Positions 28,174 through 36,289 of a stretch of DNA of 64,000 nt are shown here, piece by piece. The position numbers were made by a program, and so were the translations under genes. A model generated the notes under the pieces. The model did no database searches and had not been told where the DNA came from. It worked only from the letters and a program-made list of their open reading frames with translations. The number at the start of each line of letters is the position of its first letter. Position 1 is the first letter of the stretch. Origin of the DNA: Mesobacterium pallidum (GTDB lineage Bacteria > Pseudomonadota > Alphaproteobacteria > Rhodobacterales > Rhodobacteraceae); NCBI RefSeq assembly GCF_019966535.1, contig NZ_JAIMID010000002.1:248001-312000 (forward strand). The letters run 5' to 3'.

Positions 28174-28659
28174 TCAGGTCGCTGCCGGCGCGCGCCTTTG
28201 CAGCGCGTCGTGCAGCAGCCGCAGGACCAGCACGCCGCATCCCAGCGGGATGGCGGCATAGGCCCAGCCGAGCGGCCAGTCGATCACCCCGTATTCCACG
28301 TCCCCGTGGGCGATGGCGTGATAGGCGAACATGCCCGATTTCACAGTGACCGCGGCAAAGAAGGCCGCGGGCAACAGCAGGCGCAGCCGGGACACCAGCG
28401 CGCCGAAGACGCCGCGCATGTGTTCGGGCGTGAATTCCAGCGCCAGGTGGCCGCCGTCGCGAAAGACCCGCGACAGCGACAGGGTTGCAAGGGCCGGCAT
28501 CAGGTACAGCTCGGTCAGTTCGAACTGGATCTGCACCGGCCGGTTGGCGAACAATCGCAACAGGATGTCCGCGTTGATCAGCGCCGCCACGGCGACAAGG
28601 CTGAGGCAGCCTGCAAGGTGCAGGATGTCCTCGATCTTGCTCAGGATCTTCTCAAGCAT
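28174..28659 (-). CDS. TRAP transporter small permease (DctQ family)
   Basis: A 161-residue inner-membrane protein with four predicted helices: LAGCLSLVAVAALINADILL, a segment around YLMPALATLSLSRVF, LLLPAAFFAAVTV, and WAYAAIPLGCGVLVLRLL. The length, helix number and Arg-rich motif before helix 3 fit DctQ, which supports the large permease. It opens the three-gene TRAP set, 39 bp after the hydratase gene and 27 bp before the binding protein. Confidence 0.9.
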   Translation of the reverse strand: MLEKILSKIEDILHLAGCLSLVAVAALINADILLRLFANRPVQIQFELTELYLMPALATLSLSRVFRDGGHLALEFTPEHMRGVFGALVSRLRLLLPAAFFAAVTVKSGMFAYHAIAHGDVEYGVIDWPLGWAYAAIPLGCGVLVLRLLHDALQRRAPAAT

Positions 28660-28698
28660 CGGCCTTGCCTCCTCCGTGCCGTTGCGGGGCCGGTCGCG

Positions 28699-29838
28699 TC
28701 AGCGCTTGGGCAGCTCGACGATGGCCGAACCCATGGCCGATTGCTCGCCGTCCTGCTGCTCGGCGCGCTGCCGGATCTCGACCAGGAAGCGGCCATCCTC
28801 TTCGAACTTTCGCACCACGGTGCCGTGGATCAGGATGATGTCGCCCTCGGGGTTGTGCCGGCGCACCTGGCACTTGGCCTGGCGCAGGAAGCCGTCGTCG
28901 CCCATCCAGTTGGTGACCTGGTGGGTCAGCCAGGACGTCCGCTCGGGGCCGTAGTCATAGGCGCCGGGGGCACCGACCTCGAGCGCGAATTCCTCTTCCC
29001 AATGCACCCGCTCGGGGCAGTCGGGAATGCCGTAGCGGTTCTTGGGCCCGGCGCTGGGGTGTTTCTGCTGAAGCTGCCAGGCCAGCTTGTTGGCGCGGAT
29101 GTAAAGCCCGCCCCAGCCCTGCGCATAGGCGATGAAGCCGGTGGCCGTCATCGGCCCCTTGACCATGGTCGGCAGCTCCTGACCTTCGGTCACGTCGTCC
29201 CAGTAGCGGGTCTCGGCGCCGCGGATCTCTTCCTGCTCGTAGTACTTGTAGTAGGCCTGCAGCTCTTCGTCGGTCCAGACGCGGCGCCCCTTGGCCTTGG
29301 CCTCGGTGTACTTGGTGCCGTTCTCGCGCGCCTGGTCGCGGTCGGTGCGGAAACACCAGCTGTCGGCATCGGCCACCAGCTCGCCCGTGGCGGCGTCGTA
29401 GAAATCCACGTGGTAGATCTGCTGCACGGCGCGGCCGGCAAAGCGGGTGTTGTGCTCGATCAGGTCCTTCAGCACCGCCTCGGTGCGGAATTCCATGTTG
29501 CGGGTGATGGTCTTGTGCCAGTTCCAGTTGGCGCCCGACCACATGGCATGGACGCCCGGCAATCCGCCGACATAGCCCGAGATGATGCGGTTGGTCGCGA
29601 ACAGGAAGCTCGGCAGCGCGATCACGTCGCCGTACTTGGTGCCCTTGGCATAGTCGGGGTCGCACCACAGCGGGTTGTCGTCGCCGATGCCATGGGCGTA
29701 GTGGCGAATGTTGTCGCGGGTCGCCTCGTAGCACCAGGGCTCGACCGTCTTCTCGACCTTCACGCCGATGCGCTGGCGCAGATCGTCCAGCCCCTCCTGC
29801 GTGATCTTGGGGAATTTCTTGTGGGTCATGTCGTTCAT
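28699..29838 (-). CDS. FAS1-like/MaoC-type double hot-dog hydratase
   Basis: A 379-residue cytoplasmic protein with two hot-dog halves. The first contains YAHGIGDDNPLWCDPDYAK, the characteristic FAS1-like dehydratase start, and GANWNWHKTITRNMEFRTEA. The second contains VKGPMTATGFIAYAQGWGGL, VHWEEEFALEVGAPGAYDYG and DIILIHGTVVRKFE. Members of this family hydrate or dehydrate branched or dicarboxylic enoyl-CoAs, for example mesaconyl-C4-CoA hydratase. In this operon it lies between the acyl-CoA ligase and the TRAP genes, so it likely acts on the imported, activated acid. The exact reaction is not known. Confidence 0.85.
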   Translation of the reverse strand: MNDMTHKKFPKITQEGLDDLRQRIGVKVEKTVEPWCYEATRDNIRHYAHGIGDDNPLWCDPDYAKGTKYGDVIALPSFLFATNRIISGYVGGLPGVHAMWSGANWNWHKTITRNMEFRTEAVLKDLIEHNTRFAGRAVQQIYHVDFYDAATGELVADADSWCFRTDRDQARENGTKYTEAKAKGRRVWTDEELQAYYKYYEQEEIRGAETRYWDDVTEGQELPTMVKGPMTATGFIAYAQGWGGLYIRANKLAWQLQQKHPSAGPKNRYGIPDCPERVHWEEEFALEVGAPGAYDYGPERTSWLTHQVTNWMGDDGFLRQAKCQVRRHNPEGDIILIHGTVVRKFEEDGRFLVEIRQRAEQQDGEQSAMGSAIVELPKR

Positions 29839-29876
29839 CTGTCTTCTCTCCTCAGAAGGTGTGACGGGCGCGCGGA

Positions 29877-31436
29877 TCAGTCCGCGGCTTCGAATTTCGC
29901 GGCTTCGCGGTCGCGCAGGATCTTGCGGTTGACCTTGCCGGCGGGGGTCTTGGGCAGCTCGGTCACGAACTCGACCTGGCGCGGGTATTCATGGCGGGCG
30001 AGGCGGGCGCGGACATGGTCCTGGATGTCCTGCACCAGGCCCTCGGTCTCGTCGGTCTTGAGAATGATGAAGGCCTTGACCACCAGACCGCGCACCGCAT
30101 CGGGCGCGCCGATCACGCCGCATTCGGCGACGGCCGGGTGGCTGAGCACCGCATCCTCGACCTCGACCGCGCCGATGGTCCAGCCGGCCGAGATGATGAC
30201 GTCGTCCGCCCGGCCGCCGTGGTAGAAATAGCCATCCGCATCGACCCGACCGAGGTCCTTGGTCGGGAACCACGCGCCGCGCTTGCGCACCATCAGCTCG
30301 CCCGTTTCGCCGGGATCGGCGGGGCTGCCGTCGGGCCGCTGGACCTGCACCTCGACCCCCGGCACGGCCTTGCCCATGGCGCCGTCGCGCACCTCGAGGT
30401 CATCGGCCCCGGGGTAGTTCGAGATGATGACACCGATCTCGGTCGTGCCGTACATCGACCGCACCTTGGTGCCAAAGACCCGCTCCACATACTGCGCGGT
30501 CTCGCTGTCGATCGGCTCTCCGGTAAAGGACAGCTTGTCGAACCGGTAGGTGAACTGCTCGGCCGCGCCGGAATTGCGCATCATCCGGTAATGGGTCGCG
30601 GCGGCGGTCAGGTTGGTGATGCCGAAATCCTGCAGCGCGCGCAGCAGCCGCACCGGGTCGAACTTGCCGCTGAAGGTGCCGGTCGACACGCCCATGGCCA
30701 GCGGCGCCAGCGTGCCATGCCAGAGGCCATGCCCCCAGGCCGGCGAGGACGGGCAGAAGAACCGGTCGCCAGGGCGGATGCCGGTGGCGTAAAGCGCGGC
30801 CACCATCAGCGTCACGATGGACTGGTGCGAATGCTGCACAGCCGCCGGCAGCGCCCGGGTCGTGCCCGAGGTGTATTGCAAAACCGCCAGGTCGCGCCCC
30901 GTGGTATCCCAGTCGAACCGCTCGGGCAGATCGTCGAGGCTGCCCAGGAACGCCGCGTCCACCACGATCACGTCCGAGGCGCCGCCTTCCACGGCCTCGG
31001 GGGCCTTCTCGGCATTGGTAAAGAAGATCTTGGGCTGGCAATCGCCGACCCGCAGCCGGATGCCCTCGGGCCCGAACAGCGAGAACAGCGGCACCGCCAC
31101 CGCCCCCGCCTTGATGACCCCGAAAAGCGCGCAGTAGAACGCAAGCGACGGGTCGATCATGACCGCCACGCGGTCGCCCTTGGCGATGCCGCGCGCCACC
31201 AGGAAATGCGCGATCTGCGATGAGCGGCGGGCGATCTCTTCGAAGGTGACGATTTCGTCGGCCCCGTCCGCATGGGCGATCCGCAGGGCGACGGCATCGC
31301 CGTCCGCGTGCCGGTCGATGCATTCGTGGGCGATGTTGAACCGCTCGGTGGTGCCGTCGAACAGCGCCCACAGACCCTCTTTCGAGTAGTGCTTTTGCGC
31401 ATCTGCGTAGGACGTGAATTCCGTCAAGCGGGTCAT
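29877..31436 (-). CDS. AMP-forming acyl-CoA synthetase with unusual P-loop
   Basis: A 519-residue adenylate-forming ligase that activates a carboxylic acid to its CoA ester. The domains are complete: the A5 region MYGTTEIGVIISNYPGADD, the hinge GYFYHGGRADDVIISAGWTI, and the C-terminal catalytic Lys in LPKTPAGKVNRKILRD. The usual P-loop TSGTTG-PKG reads YTSGTTRALPAAVQHSH instead, lacking the second Gly and the Lys. I have seen this variant in a related subfamily, so it is probably functional. Start at 31436 with GGGAGG upstream. It is the first gene of the nine-gene operon. Confidence 0.9.
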   Translation of the reverse strand: MTRLTEFTSYADAQKHYSKEGLWALFDGTTERFNIAHECIDRHADGDAVALRIAHADGADEIVTFEEIARRSSQIAHFLVARGIAKGDRVAVMIDPSLAFYCALFGVIKAGAVAVPLFSLFGPEGIRLRVGDCQPKIFFTNAEKAPEAVEGGASDVIVVDAAFLGSLDDLPERFDWDTTGRDLAVLQYTSGTTRALPAAVQHSHQSIVTLMVAALYATGIRPGDRFFCPSSPAWGHGLWHGTLAPLAMGVSTGTFSGKFDPVRLLRALQDFGITNLTAAATHYRMMRNSGAAEQFTYRFDKLSFTGEPIDSETAQYVERVFGTKVRSMYGTTEIGVIISNYPGADDLEVRDGAMGKAVPGVEVQVQRPDGSPADPGETGELMVRKRGAWFPTKDLGRVDADGYFYHGGRADDVIISAGWTIGAVEVEDAVLSHPAVAECGVIGAPDAVRGLVVKAFIILKTDETEGLVQDIQDHVRARLARHEYPRQVEFVTELPKTPAGKVNRKILRDREAAKFEAAD

Positions 31437-31506
31437 TCCGTCTGCCTCCCATTCCCTTGTCTCGGGGCGCCGCTTGGGCGTCACCCGTCTCGTTGACAAC
31501 GGTAGA

Positions 31507-31557
31507 GATTGAGATCAATCATTGTCAATACGCCAATATCATTGTATATATGCAATG
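31507..31557. promoter_or_regulatory. Divergent control region with two dyads, probable IclR operators
   Basis: GATTG-AGAT-CAATC (31507-31520) has perfect 5-bp arms. CATTGTATATATGCAATG (31540-31557) is an 18-bp near-palindrome with 16 of 18 positions symmetric. Both are in an A/T-rich stretch between the acyl-CoA synthetase and IclR start codons, with the second only 16 bp before the IclR start. Autoregulated IclR proteins bind such sites. Confidence 0.6.
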
Positions 31558-31573
31558 AAATCAGGCCAAACAG

Positions 31574-32368
31574 GTGACCGAAATGGACAGTGAACAGACA
31601 TCATCCGCGGCGAAACGACAGGTGCCCGCCGTGGCCCGCGCCCTTGCAATACTGCGGTTTCTGGCCAGGTCGAGCGAACCGGTCGGGGTCAATCCGATGG
31701 CGCGCGAGCTGGACCTGGTGCCCAGCACCTGCATGCACATCCTGCGCACCCTTCAGGACGAGGGGCTGGTGGATTTTGATTCGCAGACCAAGCGCTACAC
31801 GATCGGAATCGGCATCCTGCCGCTGGCCCGGGCCGCGCTTCAGCGCAACTCGTTCTCGACCCTGATCCAGCCGCAGCTGTCGGACCTGTCGACCCGGTTC
31901 GGCGTCACCAGCATCGCCACGCAGCTGGCCGAGCCGAACCAGATGATCGTTGTTGCCCTGTCGCAATCGACCCTGCCCTTCCGGTTGCAGGTCGACCTTG
32001 GCAGCCGCTTTCCCGCGCTGATCAGCGCGACCGGGCGGCTGTTCGCGGCCTTCAACGTCACCGACGAAGCCGCGCTGCGGGCGGGGTTCGACAAGCTGGT
32101 CTGGGACCACCCGCCGGCCTTCGATACCTGGCTCGAGGAAGTGCGCGAGGCGCGGACGCGCGGCTACTCGGTCGACCAGGGCAGCTACATCTCGGGCGTC
32201 ACGGTCGTGGCCGTGCCGGTCTTTGGCAGCAGCGGCCGCATGGTCCGGTCGATCGTCGCCATAGGCATCTCGGAGCGGCTCAAGGACAAGGAAGTCCCGC
32301 GGCTTGCCAGCGCCATGCAGAAGGTCCGTGACCACATCCAGGACCTGCAGATCGAAACAGGGAGTTGA
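31574..32368 (+). CDS. IclR family transcriptional regulator
   Basis: A 264-residue regulator with an N-terminal winged helix (AVARALAILRFLARS, then MARELDLVPSTCMHILRTLQ, residues about 20-65) and a C-terminal GAF-like effector domain (SATGRLFAAFN, YSVDQGSYISGVTVVAVPVF). It should control the divergent ligase-TRAP-carboxylase operon and its own operon in response to an acid or acyl-CoA. The GTG at 31574 gives the listed length; an ATG at 31583 is equally possible. It is followed 3 bp later by the thioesterase. Confidence 0.93.
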   Translation: MTEMDSEQTSSAAKRQVPAVARALAILRFLARSSEPVGVNPMARELDLVPSTCMHILRTLQDEGLVDFDSQTKRYTIGIGILPLARAALQRNSFSTLIQPQLSDLSTRFGVTSIATQLAEPNQMIVVALSQSTLPFRLQVDLGSRFPALISATGRLFAAFNVTDEAALRAGFDKLVWDHPPAFDTWLEEVREARTRGYSVDQGSYISGVTVVAVPVFGSSGRMVRSIVAIGISERLKDKEVPRLASAMQKVRDHIQDLQIETGS

Positions 32369-32371
32369 GGA

Positions 32372-32794
32372 ATGACAGCGACAGACAGCCTGCCCGAGGG
32401 GTGGAAGCCCCTGCGCACGGCCGGGTTCATGGACCAGATCGGGCCGGTCCTGGCCTCGGTGACGGACAGCAGCCACTACGGGCTGCAGACGACCGAGATG
32501 CACCAGAACCATATCGGCCTCGTGCATGGCGGTGTGCTGACCAGCCTGCTCGACCAGGTGATGGCCCTTGTGGCCTGGAACGCGGCCGACCGGCAGCCGA
32601 CCGTGACGGTGCAGATGGACACGCGGTTCCTGGGCGCTGCCCGGGCGGGCGATTTCCTGGCGGCGCAGGCGCGCATCCGCCATGTCACGCGGTCGCTGAT
32701 TTTTGTCGACGCGGAGATCACCTGCAAGCACCAGCCGATCGCCAGCGCCTCGGCGATCATGAAAATCTCGAGACAGGCAGGAACATCCGCATGA
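32372..32794 (+). CDS. PaaI family thioesterase
   Basis: A 140-residue hot-dog protein. The signature GLVHGGVLTSLLDQVMA (residues about 49-65) contains the HGG motif and the catalytic Asp. The strand TVTVQMDTRFLGAARAGDFL is also typical. It hydrolyses acyl-CoA thioesters and probably frees CoA from dead-end intermediates of the neighbouring pathway. The gene sits 3 bp after the IclR gene, and its stop overlaps the ATG of the CoA-transferase in ATGA form, so the three genes are one operon. Confidence 0.9.
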   Translation: MTATDSLPEGWKPLRTAGFMDQIGPVLASVTDSSHYGLQTTEMHQNHIGLVHGGVLTSLLDQVMALVAWNAADRQPTVTVQMDTRFLGAARAGDFLAAQARIRHVTRSLIFVDAEITCKHQPIASASAIMKISRQAGTSA

Positions 32795-34017
32795 CCGACA
32801 CCGACACCGACACGCATCGCACCGGCCCGCTGGCCGGGATCAAGGTGCTCGACTTCTCGCGCATCCTTTCGGGGCCCTATGCCAGCATGGTGCTGGCCGA
32901 TCTCGGCGCCGAGGTGATCAAGATCGAACCGATGGACACGGGCGACGAGACGCGCAATTTCCCGCCCTTCCAAGGCCAGCTCAGCCACTACTACATCGCG
33001 CTGAACCGCTCCAAGCAAAGCCTGGCGCTGAACCTCAAGTCACCCGAAGGCGTGCAGATCGCCCGCGACCTGGCCGCGCAATCCGACATCCTGCTCGAGA
33101 ACTTCCGCCCCGGCGTCATGGACCGCCTCGGCCTCGGATACGGGACGCTGGCGGGGGACAACCCGCGGCTGCTCTACTGCTCGATCACCGGCTTCGGCGC
33201 GGACAGCCCGCTGGGCGACAAGCCGGCCTTCGACATCGTGGCGCAGGCCCTGTCGGGCGTCATGAGCGTCAACTGCGAACCCGGCCAGGCGCCGAACAAG
33301 CTGGGCGTGCCGCTGGGCGACATGGCGGGCAGCATCTTTTCCGTCTTCGGCCTGCTGGCCGCGTTGCACGAACGCAATGCCACCGGCCGGGGCCGCCACG
33401 TCGAGGTCGCGATGCTCGACAGCCTGATCGCGCTGCAAGGTTACCTGTCGCAGATCTACTTCGTCACCGGTCAAAGCCCGCAGCCGGTCGGCACACAGCA
33501 TCCCAGCATCGTGCCCTATGGGTCCTTTCCCACCTCGGACGGCCACGTGATCGTCGCCTGCCTGACCGACCGGTTCTGGCAGAATTTCGCGCGCTGCCTC
33601 GGCCATGACGCGCTGATCGAGGACCCGCGCTTCGCGCTCTACGACCAGCGGCTGGCCAATCGCGCGGCGCTGCAGGCGCTGATCGAGGCGCGGATGACCC
33701 GCGACAGCACCGCCTACTGGCTCGACCGGCTGACCGCCTTCGACGTGCCGAACGCGCCGATCCTGTCGATCGGCGACGCGCTCGAACAGCCCCATGTCGC
33801 GGCGCGCGGCCTGCTGGAAACCACCGAGCACCCGACCGAGGGCGCCATGCGCATGGTGCGCGGCCCGATCCGGTTCGACGGGCAGGGGCCCGCGCCGGCC
33901 CGGGCGCCCAGCCTGCTCGGCCAGGACAGCGCCGAGGTTCTGGCCCGCGGCCTCGGCTATTCCGAGGCCGAGTTGTCGGATCTCGTCGCCCGCGGCGTCG
34001 TCGGCACCCGCGGCTGA
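32791..34017 (+). CDS. Family III CoA-transferase (CaiB/BaiF)
   Basis: A 408-residue enzyme that moves CoA between carboxylic acids. The signature blocks are LDFSRILSGPYASMVLADLG (residues 20-39), AEVIKIEPMDTGDETR, NRSKQSLALNLKSPEG, DILLENFRPGVMDRLGLGY and the catalytic Asp in PLGDMAGSIFS (Asp177). It offers a second, ATP-free way to activate the acid handled by the divergent operon. The start at 32791 overlaps the thioesterase stop. Donor and acceptor are unknown; succinyl-CoA or acetyl-CoA donors are usual. Confidence 0.92.
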   Translation: MTDTDTDTHRTGPLAGIKVLDFSRILSGPYASMVLADLGAEVIKIEPMDTGDETRNFPPFQGQLSHYYIALNRSKQSLALNLKSPEGVQIARDLAAQSDILLENFRPGVMDRLGLGYGTLAGDNPRLLYCSITGFGADSPLGDKPAFDIVAQALSGVMSVNCEPGQAPNKLGVPLGDMAGSIFSVFGLLAALHERNATGRGRHVEVAMLDSLIALQGYLSQIYFVTGQSPQPVGTQHPSIVPYGSFPTSDGHVIVACLTDRFWQNFARCLGHDALIEDPRFALYDQRLANRAALQALIEARMTRDSTAYWLDRLTAFDVPNAPILSIGDALEQPHVAARGLLETTEHPTEGAMRMVRGPIRFDGQGPAPARAPSLLGQDSAEVLARGLGYSEAELSDLVARGVVGTRG

Positions 34018-34073
34018 GCGGGGCCAACAGCCCCCGGCTACGCAGCCCGGATGCCGCGTTCGCCGCCCCCCTG

Positions 34074-34134
34074 CTTCATTGTTTCAAAAATACCTCGGGG
34101 GGAGTCGCCCATGGCGACGGGGGGCTGGCCCCCC
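34074..34134 (-). repeat. Modular 3'-end element (copy c)
   Basis: Read on the minus strand, 27 bp beyond the Mth938-like stop. Hairpin I is GGGGGG-CCAG-CCCCCC (34119-34134). Hairpin II is GTCGCC-ATG-GGCGAC (34104-34118). A C-rich spacer follows, then the core at 34074-34096, GAGGTATTTTTG plus AAACAATGAAG. Hairpin II differs from copy f by a compensatory G-C to A-T change. Confidence 0.75.
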
Positions 34135-34160
34135 TTCCCCGCCCACAACAATCGCCAGCC

Positions 34161-34514
34161 TCAGACCGGCAGCGCCGCCACGGCCACGCGCCGCCCCTCG
34201 CTCAAGAGCACGTTGTAGGTCCGGCAGGCCGAAGGCGAGCCCATCGGGTCCGCCGCCAGCCCCTCCGCCTCGAGCCGCTGGCGCAGGGCCGCCGGCAGGT
34301 GCGCGATCTCGGCGCCCATGCCAACGAACAGCACGTCGACCTTGCCCACCAGCGCCAGCAGCGTGTCCACGTCCTCGAGCCCGCCCCAGGCGGTCAGCCC
34401 GTCGGGGCCAAGGCAGATCGCGCCCTCGACCACCTTGCCGCCGATGCGGAAGAACCCCGGCCCGTAGCCGTCGACCGGCAGGCTGTCGTTGTATTCGATT
34501 TCGGTCAGTCGCAT
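34161..34514 (-). CDS. Mth938-like domain protein (DUF498)
   Basis: A 117-residue small alpha/beta protein of the Mth938/NDUFAF3 fold. It begins MRLTEIEYNDSLPVDGYGPG, continues FFRIGGKVVEGAICLGPDG, then DVLFVGMGAEIAHLP, and ends with the family-typical CRTYNVLLSEGRRVAVAALP. Eukaryotic relatives assist complex I assembly; the bacterial role is not known. The ATG is preceded by AAAGGAG. It is the last gene of the yajC-secD-secF-permease string on this strand, an arrangement I recall from other alphaproteobacteria apart from the permease. Confidence 0.9.
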   Translation of the reverse strand: MRLTEIEYNDSLPVDGYGPGFFRIGGKVVEGAICLGPDGLTAWGGLEDVDTLLALVGKVDVLFVGMGAEIAHLPAALRQRLEAEGLAADPMGSPSACRTYNVLLSEGRRVAVAALPV

Positions 34515-34553
34515 CGCGTCACTCCTTTGCGGCGCCATAGCATGGGCGCGGCC

Positions 34554-35318
34554 CTAGTCCCAGAGCGGCAGGCCCGACAGGGCCGAGGCGGCGATCATGC
34601 CATAGGCGGCCCAGCGGTAGACCCGCTCCCGCTCGGGGCGGAACATCGCCGCCCCGGCCATGTTGCCCAGCAGGTTCGGCAGCACGACCACGAGCCCCAG
34701 CACCACCGGCACCAGTTCCATCCAGCCGCGCCAGGCGACCAGCCCCATGAAGAAGATGTCGAAGACGAAAAGGTAGACCAGGTTGTTGGCCCGCACCACC
34801 TGCGCCGGCTTGCCGCTGGCCATGTAAAGCAGGATCACCGGCGGCCCCGGAATGCCCGCCACCCCCCCGGTGATGCCGCCCACCGCGCCGGTGCCGATCA
34901 CCAGCGGCCGCGTCATCGGCCCGCGATAACGAAAGCCCGAGACCAGCAGCACCGTCAGCACCAGCGCCAGCACCGAGATCACGTAGCGGATCACCTCGGG
35001 CTCCAGCACCGCCAGCAGCGCCACGCCCACGGGCAGCGTCGCCACCATGCCGGTGATCAGCCGCACCAGGTCGGGCCGGTCGGCGTCGCGCCAGCCACGC
35101 GGCAGGTTGGGAATGGGGCCGAAGAAATCCATGATGACCAGCGTCACCAGCGCCCAGATCGGCGGCAGGATCTGCCCCGCGATGGGCAGGTAGACCATCG
35201 CCGTGCCAAAGCCCGCAAAGCCGCGCACGAGGCCGGCAACGGTGCCCGCCAGCACGAGGACCACGAGCTGCAAGGGGGTCAGGCCGACCTCCGCGAGGCC
35301 GGCCCAGAGGTCAGGCAT
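34554..35318 (-). CDS. Sulfite exporter TauE/SafE family permease
   Basis: A 254-residue inner-membrane protein with about eight hydrophobic helices. TauE/SafE features are LVVLVLAGTVAGLVRGFAGF near the N-terminus and the second-half repeat VGGITGGVAGIPGPPVILLY. Such proteins move sulfite, sulfonates or other small anions. The start is inside the secF 3' end (8-bp overlap), so it is translationally coupled to secF, although no functional link to protein export is known. Confidence 0.92.
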   Translation of the reverse strand: MPDLWAGLAEVGLTPLQLVVLVLAGTVAGLVRGFAGFGTAMVYLPIAGQILPPIWALVTLVIMDFFGPIPNLPRGWRDADRPDLVRLITGMVATLPVGVALLAVLEPEVIRYVISVLALVLTVLLVSGFRYRGPMTRPLVIGTGAVGGITGGVAGIPGPPVILLYMASGKPAQVVRANNLVYLFVFDIFFMGLVAWRGWMELVPVVLGLVVVLPNLLGNMAGAAMFRPERERVYRWAAYGMIAASALSGLPLWD

Positions 35319-36288
35319 CGTCGCCCGACGTGGTGAATTGCGTCCCGGCCGTGGTCTTGTCGGGCCGCGACCAGTCACGTTTCACGCCCAGCATCAGCAC
35401 GATGTTCTTGGCCACGTAGACCGACGAATAGGTGCCGACCACGATGCCCCAGGTGATGGCAAAGACGAAGCCGCGGATGACGTCTCCGCCCAGCACCAGC
35501 AACGCGATCAGCGCGACCAGCGTGGTGCCGGATGTCATCAGGGTCCGGCTCAGCGTTTCGTTCACGGTGAGGTTCATCAGGTCCCGCAGCTCCATCTTGC
35601 GGTACTTGATGAGGTTCTCGCGCAGCCGGTCGAAGATCACCACCGTGTCGTTGATCGAATAGCCGACGATGGTCAGCAGCGCCGCGATGGTGGCGAGGTC
35701 GAACCGGATCTGCAGGACGGAAAAGACCCCGATGGTCAGGATCACGTCATGCATCAATGCGGCCACGGCGCCGACCGAGAACTGCCATTCGAAGCGCAGC
35801 CAGATGTAGAACAGGATCGCCGCGATGGCCGCGCCCAGGGCGTAGATCGCGGTCAGGATCAGCTCTCCGGACACTTTCGGCCCGACGCTTTCGACGCTGG
35901 TGAACCGGATGTCCGGTGCTACCGTTTGCAGCGCGGCCTCGACATTCGCCACGAGGTCCGCGGCCACGCTTTCCTCGCCTTCCTGGGCCTGGATGCGGAT
36001 CATCGCCACGTTGCGATCCGCGCCGAAGCCCGGATCGAACACCTGGGTGATCGATACATCCCCCAGCTCGAGCGGTTGCAGCGCGTCGCGATAGGTGCCG
36101 ATGTCGATTGCCTGCGCGCTTTCCGTGCGGATCGTCGTGCCGCCGCGGAAGTCGATGCCGAAGTTCAGACCGATGAAGGCCCAGGCCGCCAGCGACAGGA
36201 CCACGGCCAGGATGGACGCCCCCAGCGTGTAGCGCGCGTAGCGGAAGAAATCCCAGTTGGTGTTCTCGGGGACGAGGCGCAGGCGCAT
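35311..36288 (-). CDS. secF: Protein translocase subunit SecF
   Basis: A 325-residue RND-fold membrane protein that works with SecD to pull exported proteins across the inner membrane using the proton gradient. Six helices are visible. The signatures are NFGIDFRGGTTIRTESAQAI after helix 1, YSINDTVVIFDRLRENLIKY (conserved Asp/Arg) and LMNLTVNETLSRTLMTSGTT. It starts 1 bp after the secD stop. It overlaps the downstream TauE/SafE gene by 8 bp. Confidence 0.97.
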   Translation of the reverse strand: MRLRLVPENTNWDFFRYARYTLGASILAVVLSLAAWAFIGLNFGIDFRGGTTIRTESAQAIDIGTYRDALQPLELGDVSITQVFDPGFGADRNVAMIRIQAQEGEESVAADLVANVEAALQTVAPDIRFTSVESVGPKVSGELILTAIYALGAAIAAILFYIWLRFEWQFSVGAVAALMHDVILTIGVFSVLQIRFDLATIAALLTIVGYSINDTVVIFDRLRENLIKYRKMELRDLMNLTVNETLSRTLMTSGTTLVALIALLVLGGDVIRGFVFAITWGIVVGTYSSVYVAKNIVLMLGVKRDWSRPDKTTAGTQFTTSGDDA

Positions 36289-36289
36289 C

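Noticed and set aside
25768..30225. Plus-strand open frame of 1485 codons
   Set aside because: It runs antisense to dctM, dctP, dctQ, the hydratase and the ligase genes, has His/Asp/Arg-rich low-complexity composition typical of high-GC shadows, and matches no family.
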